Shown here: one piece after another, positions 33,801 to 39,679 of the stretch | Layout of the letters: each line of letters begins with the position of its first letter | Position numbering within the stretch: position 1 is the stretch's first letter | NCBI GenBank assembly: GCA_025360745.1 | Contig: JANYBP010000036.1 | Location: 1-39,679, forward strand | Origin: a bacterium | Lineage (GTDB): Bacteria; Verrucomicrobiota; Kiritimatiellia; CAIKKV01; CAIYGI01 | DNA length: 39,679 bases | Direction: 5' to 3' | Position numbers and translations under genes: made by a program | The notes under the pieces: model-generated | The model's database searches: none | Seen by the model: the letters and a program-made list of their open reading frames with translations, nothing else | What the model was told of the DNA's origin: nothing

Positions 33801-36766
33801 CCCGAGGCTGTCCAATTGAACGCCCCGAATTCCATGTTGTCACGGAACACAACATCGCGGAATGGACGCACATGGAAGCAGGGGGCCGAAGCCATGTTCG
33901 GGTTGCCTTTCAAATCCGCGATCGCCCCGGCGCGCACGGCCAGCGAGACGCTACCGTAATCGCCACCTGCACCAACACTGACGGTCACGAGGTAACGCAA
34001 CCCATACACCCCGTTACCCGACATGGCCGTCACCGTGGCGACATTGGACAGTGTACCTCCGACATTGAAATTGGCGGGGGTCAAAGTGCCGGCGACGATT
34101 TCGTTAAAGCGAACCTCAAAAGTCAGATCGGAACCGTTTTCGGCCAGAAAACGCACGGTTGGTATGGGCGGATTGGCGTCGGCCGGCGGCTGCATGGTGA
34201 AGCGCATACCCATCCCGTCGGCAAGCAGACTGGCGCCGCCTGACGAATATTCCGTCGCGCCCTGGCCAGCCTCGTCTTGGATGCCAATGGTGGCGGTCCG
34301 TCCGCCGCCGACCGCTATGTTGTCCTGCGCCACATTTTGATATTGAAAGAAAATATCGTTGTCCATCAACGTTGCCGTCTCGGGAATCACGACTTGGAAG
34401 GTGTTCGTAGCGGTCGGGTCCGAACTCGACCTGGCATTGGTCCAGCGTACGATCAACTGACGGTTCGGCGTGTTCCCAGCGACGCCCCAAGTCACGTTCC
34501 CAGGAGTTAAAGTGGCATCCAGATCGCTCCACAACGGCGCCAGGATGGCATAGGGCTGGTTCGCCATGCCGAGCGGCAGAGGGGTGTCGGTTCCCAGGGC
34601 GGAAGGATTGCCAAAGCCGAGCAGTCCGTGCGAAGTCACATGGAAATTGCTGTAAATTTGGCCGTAGAACGAGAAGTTAAAGGGCAGGGCAATGGCGGAA
34701 CTCACGCCGCCCGTGAACGACAGCGCGGTTGTGCCGGCCGGATCGGTCCAGGCGTAGGGCGCCGAACAGAGCGTGTAGCCACTCCCGACCTGTAAATAGA
34801 CCGCACGAGTCACCGCGGTGGTGTGCGTGATGTCCGAGAATGTCAATGTTGCGGGATAGAATCCTAACGGCAACGCATTAGCTCCGGTATTTGGCGCTAC
34901 AACGACCAGGTTGGATGCGCCAGCGCTCGCCACGCCACTGGTGACGGAAAGATTTAACCACGTTTGATCGCAGGTCGCACGCCAGGCGATCGCGCTCGTT
35001 GCCGTGTTTGCGATTGTAAACACGGCATTCGATGGCACGAAAGGACCGCCTGAAGGACCTTGGAACCTTATGCCCCCGGACGGCGTCACCTCCATCGCAA
35101 GGGCGGAGGCCACATTGAAAGTCATCGTCGCGCCCTTCACGCTGAAATCCTGCATCGAGAGCTTGGAATTGGAACCGTCCCACCAACTGGAATTTGGCGC
35201 CGTGTTGGAACCGATTCGGTTGACGTAACCAGCGGCGCTGTTTCCGCTGTAGTAGAGGTCGTTCGCGTCTCCCGAGTTCTGGTAATTCTCGAAATGCCAG
35301 CGGTTGTCCGCCTGAACCAGGGTAACTTCGTAGTTCTGGTGCAACGAATTGGGGACCAGCGACTGGTTATCGCGGTCGCCGAGTTCGTCAATGTGCCAGA
35401 CGGCCACTCCCCCGCCCGGAAGATTGGCATCGCGTCCGGCGATCTGACGGTTTTCCATCAGGTAGTACTCCGTGGCTACCCCCGGTTTCTGAAAGCGGTA
35501 GAAACGATTGAAATTCGTTCCGGAGGAAGAAACGGACGCGGTCAAGACGGACGACGCATCCAGTTCCACCGTCGCCGGAGCCCAGCCCGATGCCCGCTTC
35601 AAGTAGGCGCAAATTTGAACAGGATTGCCGCCATCACCGCCGTAGCCCATGAGACAGAACATGCCGGCGCCGCCCACCGAATCGTAGTCGTAGTCGTAGA
35701 GATCCGGATAATCGCAAAGCATGTGTCCGTTTTCGTGACAAAACGTTCCCAGTTCAAGCGAACTGCCGATGTTCGTAACCTGATACTTGTCCAACTGCTT
35801 GCCACCGGGCGACAGTGACTGCGCCCCGACCACGACAAGCGACCATGAATGCGGCCACAAGCCCATGGCCCACGAGCCGCCGTTGTCGCCCGCGTAGAAC
35901 ACGTTGAACGCCACCACATTGTTGCCACCGTCCACCGTCAGGTTATTGAAAGTCGGAAGAATCGCCGAGTTGTAATTGGTCATCGCCTTCATGATCTCAA
36001 TTGCGTCTCGAATGAGGTAGTTGGCCTGCTCGCCCGCATCCTTCGATGTGTCGTTGTACCAAGCTTTGGGATGCAGTGAATTGGGGATGCGAATGTAGAC
36101 CGTCACAACATTTGAATAGATCAACATCCCGCCGGAATTGTCTTGAAAATACTTCTTGACCGATCCGTTGTTCCCGTAGCCAGTGTAATTGTCGCCATTA
36201 CAAAAGCCATCTATCGATGCCTGCGGCACCGTCGCTTGGTCATCTTCGAAGTCAATCAGCAGAGTCAAACCAAGTTTGTTCCCGACGGTCGTCGAACCTG
36301 GCGGCGCCATCGTGACGCCGCCGGATTTCAGGGCGGCATCCTGAGCGCGACGCGCTGCTTTGAGATCGCTCCAGCGCTTGGCAACATTCATGCCCTTTTC
36401 CCATGTTGCCTGCCTGGATCGAGCCAGCTTCAGAACGGTTTGCGCATCGTCGCGAAGGTGCTTCGCAAGTCCCAGCGCCAGCGGGTCGCCCTTGCCCACC
36501 AAGACGCCCGTGGACTCCAAAGCGCGGCCGTCGGACGAGAGCCGGGCGTAGCGATAAGCGCGGGCAGTCTTGTCAAAAACAACCGAATAACCGTCCAAGG
36601 TTTCAAAGATGGCGCGGAATTCATCGCCCTGCCCCCAAAGCACGATTGACGTGCCGTCGGGCTGAACAAACGGTATCTTCCGGGCAAACGGAGCCGCTTC
36701 CACCACTCCGCTTATGACGACCATCGCCCATGCAACCCCCAGCCAACTTGTCATCCGTTTGATCAT
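30887..36766 (-). CDS. M6-family (immune inhibitor A-like) metalloprotease, large multidomain
   Basis: 1959-aa secreted zinc protease. The signal peptide ends near VISGVVEA. A propeptide-like region (about 25-155) is followed by the M6 catalytic domain (about 160-450), with zinc ligands H344, E345 and H348 in CHENGHMLCDYPDLYDYD and a Met-turn candidate in MFCLMGYGG. Then come a BACON-like beta-sandwich (about 570-665), further beta domains, an MAM/jelly-roll-like domain (about 980-1120; GMFIDDVSL) and NGDGVPDGW (about 1397). An NHL-type propeller follows (about 1470-1700; RPRGLAISG, VYVANSGNG, YVADTRHQQV), then calcium repeats DLDGDGMDDVWEDLHGLN and DPDGDGVTNLGEY (about 1705-1750), and a C-terminal module ending FYRVWRHLP. 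The family degrades extracellular proteins. The C-terminal module resembles that of the giant protein at 21987-30005. Confidence 0.94.
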   Translation of the reverse strand: MIKRMTSWLGVAWAMVVISGVVEAAPFARKIPFVQPDGTSIVLWGQGDEFRAIFETLDGYSVVFDKTARAYRYARLSSDGRALESTGVLVGKGDPLALGLAKHLRDDAQTVLKLARSRQATWEKGMNVAKRWSDLKAARRAQDAALKSGGVTMAPPGSTTVGNKLGLTLLIDFEDDQATVPQASIDGFCNGDNYTGYGNNGSVKKYFQDNSGGMLIYSNVVTVYIRIPNSLHPKAWYNDTSKDAGEQANYLIRDAIEIMKAMTNYNSAILPTFNNLTVDGGNNVVAFNVFYAGDNGGSWAMGLWPHSWSLVVVGAQSLSPGGKQLDKYQVTNIGSSLELGTFCHENGHMLCDYPDLYDYDYDSVGGAGMFCLMGYGGDGGNPVQICAYLKRASGWAPATVELDASSVLTASVSSSGTNFNRFYRFQKPGVATEYYLMENRQIAGRDANLPGGGVAVWHIDELGDRDNQSLVPNSLHQNYEVTLVQADNRWHFENYQNSGDANDLYYSGNSAAGYVNRIGSNTAPNSSWWDGSNSKLSMQDFSVKGATMTFNVASALAMEVTPSGGIRFQGPSGGPFVPSNAVFTIANTATSAIAWRATCDQTWLNLSVTSGVASAGASNLVVVAPNTGANALPLGFYPATLTFSDITHTTAVTRAVYLQVGSGYTLCSAPYAWTDPAGTTALSFTGGVSSAIALPFNFSFYGQIYSNFHVTSHGLLGFGNPSALGTDTPLPLGMANQPYAILAPLWSDLDATLTPGNVTWGVAGNTPNRQLIVRWTNARSSSDPTATNTFQVVIPETATLMDNDIFFQYQNVAQDNIAVGGGRTATIGIQDEAGQGATEYSSGGASLLADGMGMRFTMQPPADANPPIPTVRFLAENGSDLTFEVRFNEIVAGTLTPANFNVGGTLSNVATVTAMSGNGVYGLRYLVTVSVGAGGDYGSVSLAVRAGAIADLKGNPNMASAPCFHVRPFRDVVFRDNMEFGAFNWTASGSNIVGQYVSDVWRWGVPSNGPSAAYSPTRCWGTGMTGSCPNNAWTTLQTPAIPVGANPALRYAVWYDFTSGGGYVEVSDGSSWINVTPNAGGVYIGNSGGWQVETVTLDPAQFGNRNLRARFRVVTGTATQPGMFIDDVSLSACQPSGVWVTDFSPAMGAAPSSNWLTFTAYNSSTATLAGVSAAISSSDAGVSSTGSVSYGLMNPGDIVTGAVPVKVALKAPGNFRVPVVTLFHSATSTVGAVGVQSLAFYVTNVTAAAVTNVLWVRLSNGSSGVTDWLGRYLMGDDGPASCFFQVLATGNNGLRDPPRQGGKAGGDDQLLYEHDGPRSYGLFGVGGVPANMGQFVKAFGCSGLSGSSVYVRAWDAPSADAAVVYGDSAPMAIGSAAVQTNKYVAWSLTNILNYARDSNGDGVPDGWSVLTGRDPRAPADALPPAWSQQNSVSTGTGVDPNRVVARSNWVYVAEGSDFNANIGQIDIWTRDLSTHVGTFGAKGGGTSQFYRPRGLAISGNRLAVADTENDRVVALSVNPLNGALTWLFSFGTNNLWRPQGVGMDQAGNFYVADTKNDRVLVFEPTTGAFVRVFATSLQIPAGLCVDNAGRVYVANSGNGIGGNNVQVFDSAGSSLFTIGGTGTNDGYFSKPTDVQVGVGGRIYVMDQNNARVQMFDSNGVWIATYKSPISLSLPNGLWPSPEDGSLYVADTRHQQVLRIKPVIDLDGDGMDDVWEDLHGLNSNDPSDALLDPDGDGVTNLGEYRVGTDPHKFDTNGNGASDLWDMLHGIDPAGSAAPLGNPPPHLVALTCDITGRPVVFGETVHLTATYDKPMTNAPLPSLGLNGGVTLTAPMAKTAANVFVLAYAVQPADLGVVNASVSGAQDTTGQPSDLAIYVTNGVFTVASDIILISAATQAPNVINWNAISSFVYQVQAAPLLPSTNWLGVATVTSAVNGVLAAPVAGPATNSPIFYRVWRHLP

Positions 36767-36788
36767 GTTTAGATCCTCAATCGGTAGT

Positions 36789-36872
36789 CAGTGAACAGTG
36801 AACAACAGAATGAATCCGCATTAAACCTCTATCCTCTGACTTTTTTTAATCTTCGCTGTTCACTGGTTTACG
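36789..36872. repeat. Inverted heptad-repeat arms upstream of the M6 gene
   Basis: CAGTGAA-CAGTGAA-CAACAGA (36789-36809) faces CGCTGTT-CACTGGT-TTACGG (about 36855-36874), with an AT-rich centre that includes a T7 run. It fills the spacer between the coiled-coil gene and the M6 gene. It could be a terminator or attenuator between them. Confidence 0.6.
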
Positions 36873-36890
36873 GCTTCCGGCTCTGCGTGG

Positions 36891-37592
36891 TTACTGCCTG
36901 GTTATGATCGCGGGGGTTGCGCTCTGATTCTGGTTCGTTGCCGTCAAGTCGGACTGCCGCTCCAATTCCGCCTGCCGCTGCTCCAGACGCAACATTTTCT
37001 CTCGCAAGGCACTGATCAAATCGCCCATGTCCCGCAGTTTCTGAAGACCGTTAACTCGTTGCTGGGAAAGCTTCTGGTATTGGGCATCTTGTTTGAAGCG
37101 TTCTTCAATCTGCCGGAACACATCTTCTCGTTCGTTATCGAGAGTCACCAATTTCTGCTGTAGTTTCAGAAGGTCCGGATCCTCGGTGCGCAGTTTTGAA
37201 CGGTATTCCCGTGCGTTTTTAAGCTGGTCGGAACCATCCACCTGCATGTCTACCTGTCGGCGGACCATAACCAACAGCGTCTCGCGAATCTGCTCATGAA
37301 GCGTCCGCACCGCCGAAAGGTCGTTCGGCAGCGGCGAAGCAGCCAACATTGAGGCGTTCGTCTCGTCACCGATCGACCACTCCGCGCCAGCGGTACGCTG
37401 TCGTACGGGCGTAACCGTGGGAATCCCCATCTGGTCGTGGTACGGGGGAAGTTTCCTGGACTTGGCCGGCGACTGCACAACCGTTTCCCCGGCCGAAGAC
37501 GATGAGACAGCCGGCGCCGGGCTTTCCGCCGCCACCGCACACCCCAACGCAGCTGCCGCAACAACCGCAACGCTAAATAAGAATTTTTCCAT
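36891..37592 (-). CDS. Exported coiled-coil protein, function unknown
   Basis: 233-aa protein. ATG 37592 has GGAGG just upstream and gives an export signal (MEKFLFSVAVVAAAALGCAV). The signal could be cut by signal peptidase I after AVA or, less well, be lipidated at C17. A Ser/Ala linker follows, then a mostly helical region from about 105 to 220 with heptad-like charged/hydrophobic spacing: TLHEQIRETLLVMVRRQVDM, LLKLQQKLVTLDNEREDVFR, LISALREKMLRLEQRQAELE. The segment ERFKQDAQYQKLSQQR shares KQDAQY with the lipoprotein at 30033-30695. No enzyme motif. It lies 124 nt upstream of the M6 protease gene and downstream of a structured leader. A periplasmic chaperone-like or structural role is possible; I do not recognise the family. 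Confidence 0.82.
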   Translation of the reverse strand: MEKFLFSVAVVAAAALGCAVAAESPAPAVSSSSAGETVVQSPAKSRKLPPYHDQMGIPTVTPVRQRTAGAEWSIGDETNASMLAASPLPNDLSAVRTLHEQIRETLLVMVRRQVDMQVDGSDQLKNAREYRSKLRTEDPDLLKLQQKLVTLDNEREDVFRQIEERFKQDAQYQKLSQQRVNGLQKLRDMGDLISALREKMLRLEQRQAELERQSDLTATNQNQSATPAIITRQ

Positions 37593-37713
37593 TCTCAGCC
37601 CTCCATCGAGCGCCGCGGCCCGCGGTTCGATCGCCATGCAAAATCTTGAACCGGATACAACCACCATGAAGATCGATTATCTGCCAACCCCATGCTAAAA
37701 GCAAGCTAAAAAA

Positions 37714-37802
37714 CGCCCGCCAAAAAAACGGCGCCCGCCGTTTGGCGGCCCGCCGGGGGGTTCCGTCACCGTAAGCTGGGGCCTGCCCCGTCCCGGCGAC
37801 GG
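37714..37802 (-). ncRNA. Candidate structured leader RNA ending in an intrinsic terminator
   Basis: On the minus strand GCCGGG (37797-37792) pairs with CCCGGC (37757-37752), enclosing a GGGGC/GCCCC hairpin (37789-37785 with 37782-37778). CCGTC (37802-37798), immediately 5' of the first stem, can pair with GACGG inside it (37767-37763), which makes a pseudoknot with directly abutting stems. About 10 nt beyond, AAACGGC-GGGC-GCCGTTT (37743-37726) plus a T-run forms an intrinsic terminator. The layout of compact fold plus terminator, 120 nt upstream of the coiled-coil gene, is riboswitch-like. I cannot assign a known class. Confidence 0.45.
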
Positions 37803-37838
37803 CGCGGCCGTTTGACGGTTTTCAGAAAGCGAACGGCA

Positions 37839-37972
37839 ATTCTCATTTTGGCCGCTTCTTCAGACCTGGACGACACGGAGGTCGTCCCTCCATCCATGAA
37901 AACACCCGTATTCCCAAGTTTTGGAGGGACGACCTCCGTGCCGTCCGTATTCGAGAGGCCATAATTGCGAAT
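37839..37972. repeat. REP-like nested palindrome, copy 2 (inverted relative to copy 1)
   Basis: Outer arms ATTCTCATTTTGGCC and GGCCATAATTGCGAAT, inner arms GGACGACACGGAGGTCGTCC and GGACGACCTCCGTGCCGTCC. The central loop CATGAAAACACCCGTATTCC is the reverse complement of the loop of the element at 1-135, and the non-palindromic flanks (GACCT, CCGTATTC) also match in inverted orientation. A further small inverted repeat AAAAGCG / CGCTTTT (about 37979-38000) separates it from hydG. Confidence 0.87.
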
Positions 37973-38034
37973 CGCTGGAAAAGCGTGGCGGCCCGCTTTT
38001 CAGGCGGCCGAAAAGAGCGTAGAATGCCCGCCTC

Positions 38035-39450
38035 ATGAAACACGAGATTTCCAAGGGAGCCGAAAACTTTGTCCGCGACGCCGACTTGCGCCGGGTGCTG
38101 GACGAAACGCGCGAAAGCCCCGCCCGCGTACGCGAAATTGTCGCCAAATCGCTGGCCAAGCAAGCGCTTACGGTCGAGGAAACCGCCGCGCTGCTGGCCG
38201 CCGGTCCGGCGCTGACGGAGGAAATCTTCGAGGCGGCGCGCCAGCTCAAACGCAACGTCTACGGCAACCGCATCGTGCTCTTCGCCCCGGTCTACATCGG
38301 CAACAAATGCATCAACAACTGCGCCTACTGCGCCTTCCGCAGCGACAATACGCAGGCCCTGCGGCGCACGCTGACGCCCGGCGAAATCCGCGCGCAGATC
38401 GCCCGGCTGATAGATCAGGGGCACAAGCGGCTGATACTGGTTTTCGGAGAGCATCCGGACTACAACGCCAACTTCATCGCCGACACTGTGCGCCAGGTCT
38501 ATGCGGTTAAAAAGGGGCGCGGCGAAATCCGCCGCGTCAATATCAACGCCGCCCCGCTCAGCGTCGCCGACTACCGCATCGTCAAGGCTTCAGGCATCGG
38601 CACTTACCAAGTATTCCAGGAAACCTACCACGAGGAAACCTACCGCCGCATGCATCCCTCCGGAACGGCCAAGGGCGACTTCATGTGGCGATTGGACGGC
38701 TTGAGCCGCGCCTTCGAGGGCGGCATAGACGACATGGGGATCGGCGCCCTCTTCGGCCTCTACGACTGGCGCTTCGAAGTGCTGGGTCTGGTCGCCCACG
38801 CCCTCTATCTGCAGCGCCGCCACGGCGTCGGCCCGCATACGATCAGTTTTCCGCGCCTGCGCCCCGCGCAAAACGCCAGTTTCGACGACACCCGGCGCGT
38901 GGACGACGACGCTTTCAAGAAAATCGTGGCGATCCTGCGCCTCGCCGTGCCTTACACCGGACTGATCTGCACCGCCCGCGAAACGCCCGAGGTGCGCCGG
39001 ACCGTGATGTCGTTTGGAGTCTCGCAGATCGACGCCGGCAGCCGGGTCGAAATCGGCGGCTACACCGAAATCACCGACAAAAAGCGGCAGTACCAGGAAC
39101 GCGAGCAGTTCGAACTGGGCGACCTGCGCCCGCTGGACGAGGTCATCGGCGAATTGATCGCCGATGGTTACATCCCCAGCTTTTGCACCGCCTGCTACCG
39201 CCTGGGCCGCACGGGCGAACACTTCATGGAGTTCGCCATTCCGGGCTTCATCAAGCGCTTCTGCACACCCAACGCGCTGCTGACGCTGCAGGAGTACCTG
39301 AGCGACTACGCCACGCCCGCCACCCGCGCCGCCGGCGAAGCGATCGTCGCCCGCGAGGCCGAAGCCATCACCGACCCCGCCCAAAAACGCGAATTCGAAG
39401 CGTATCTGAAAAAAGTCCGCGCCGGCACGGACAGGGATTTACATTTTTGA
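38035..39450 (+). CDS. hydG: [FeFe]-hydrogenase H-cluster radical SAM maturase HydG
   Basis: 471-aa radical SAM enzyme that cleaves tyrosine to supply CO and cyanide ligands of the hydrogenase H-cluster. The radical SAM cluster motif is CX3CX2C, C92-INN-C96-AY-C99. The auxiliary-cluster motif CX2CX22C that separates HydG from its relative ThiH is complete: C384, C387, C410. Length is normal. Other recognisable segments are YIGNKCINNCAYCAF, TYQVFQETYHEETY and the GDLRPLDEVI region. The ATG at 38035 has no clear Shine-Dalgarno; a weak TAGAAT (38020-38025) upstream would give a very short leader. HydE, HydF and the hydrogenase itself are not in the window. Fits fermentative hydrogen metabolism. 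Confidence 0.96.
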   Translation: MKHEISKGAENFVRDADLRRVLDETRESPARVREIVAKSLAKQALTVEETAALLAAGPALTEEIFEAARQLKRNVYGNRIVLFAPVYIGNKCINNCAYCAFRSDNTQALRRTLTPGEIRAQIARLIDQGHKRLILVFGEHPDYNANFIADTVRQVYAVKKGRGEIRRVNINAAPLSVADYRIVKASGIGTYQVFQETYHEETYRRMHPSGTAKGDFMWRLDGLSRAFEGGIDDMGIGALFGLYDWRFEVLGLVAHALYLQRRHGVGPHTISFPRLRPAQNASFDDTRRVDDDAFKKIVAILRLAVPYTGLICTARETPEVRRTVMSFGVSQIDAGSRVEIGGYTEITDKKRQYQEREQFELGDLRPLDEVIGELIADGYIPSFCTACYRLGRTGEHFMEFAIPGFIKRFCTPNALLTLQEYLSDYATPATRAAGEAIVAREAEAITDPAQKREFEAYLKKVRAGTDRDLHF

Positions 39451-39550
39451 GCGGCAAGTAATGAAACGGTGAACAGTACGTTCGCGTCAAGGCATGTGTT
39501 ATGACCCTGATCCTCGCCTAACGTCGTTCCGACATTCCATCCATAAGCAT

Positions 39551-39670
39551 TTCGCCTTGCGCCCACGCGGCGGCAGAGGCCTGCCGCCCTCCAGAAGCAT
39601 CCTCTAGCAAGTCTCGATGACGTTCCTTGGAGGGCGACGGGCCTCCGTCGCCGCGTGGGCGTAGGGCGAA
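39551..39670. repeat. REP-like nested palindrome with different arm sequence
   Basis: Outer arms TTCGCCTTGCGCCCACGCGG (39551-39570) and CGCGTGGGCGTAGGGCGAA (39652-39670), inner arms GGCGGCAGAGGCCTGCCGCC and GGCGACGGGCCTCCGTCGCC, with CTCCA/TGGAG next to a loop of about 40 nt. The architecture is identical to the elements at 1-135, 21818-21941 and 37839-37972, but the arms are unrelated except for the CTCCA/TGGAG junctions. A single CGGTGAACAG-type heptad trace lies at about 39467. No gene in 39451-39679. Confidence 0.82.
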
Positions 39671-39679
39671 AGACTTGGC

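Noticed and set aside
37839-37972. REP-like palindrome considered as an insertion sequence
   Set aside because: Too short to encode a transposase; it is at most a non-autonomous element.

Overview
This reads as a GC-rich chromosomal segment of an anaerobic or fermentative bacterium from the PVC group, most likely Kiritimatiellota, Verrucomicrobiota or Lentisphaerota. That placement is inference. It rests on several near-identical GspG-like pilins with a PVC-style body, a Minf_1886-type protein, very large exported proteins with calcium-binding DxDxDG repeats and a C-terminal FYRV ending, an HydG hydrogenase maturase, and intergenic spacers packed with short repeats. No rRNA, tRNA, CRISPR array, transposase, integrase or phage gene was seen.

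Layout. Positions 217-6086 (+) carry a hybrid histidine kinase abutting panC, a small lipoprotein overlapping a sorbitol-6-phosphate-dehydrogenase-like SDR, and a rhamnulokinase-like FGGY kinase. Positions 6122-9971 (-) carry a frameshifted M16 zinc protease, a Minf_1886-type protein and a HIT protein. Positions 10089-19470 (-) are a type IV pilus/type II secretion block: three pilins each with its own terminator (two with sigma-54-type promoters), an NtrC/PilR-like activator, a tandem-PAS protein, an HU domain fused to two zinc ribbons, GspF, GspE and a GT2 glycosyltransferase overlapping gspE. Positions 19733-37592 (-) are a cell-surface and export block: an L,D-transpeptidase, lipoproteins, a 2672-aa giant protein, a 1959-aa M6 metalloprotease and a small coiled-coil exported protein. 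Positions 38035-39450 (+) encode HydG.

How it fits together (inference): the activator can drive sigma-54 transcription of the pilins. GspE (ATPase) and GspF (membrane platform) would assemble them. The neighbouring giant protein and M6 protease, which share a C-terminal module, are plausible surface or secreted clients. The sugar kinase, SDR and HydG fit a sugar-fermenting, hydrogen-handling anaerobe.

The most unusual content lies between genes. (1) Pairs of inverted arrays of degenerate 7-nt repeats (GTGTTCA, GGTGGAA, CAGTGAA or NNCCAAN type) sit in at least seven spacers, several nested around a second repeat core. They also form the last codons of two genes and an internal stretch of a third. 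(2) Four REP-like nested palindromes of about 120-135 bp share one architecture with different arm sequences. Two of them, at opposite ends of the window, are inverted copies of one another. (3) A compact, apparently pseudoknotted GC-rich structure ending in an intrinsic terminator precedes the coiled-coil gene at 37592. No single cassette can be claimed as a proven new system. The heptad hairpins, the HU-zinc-ribbon fusion inside a pilus locus and the structured leader are the best candidates.
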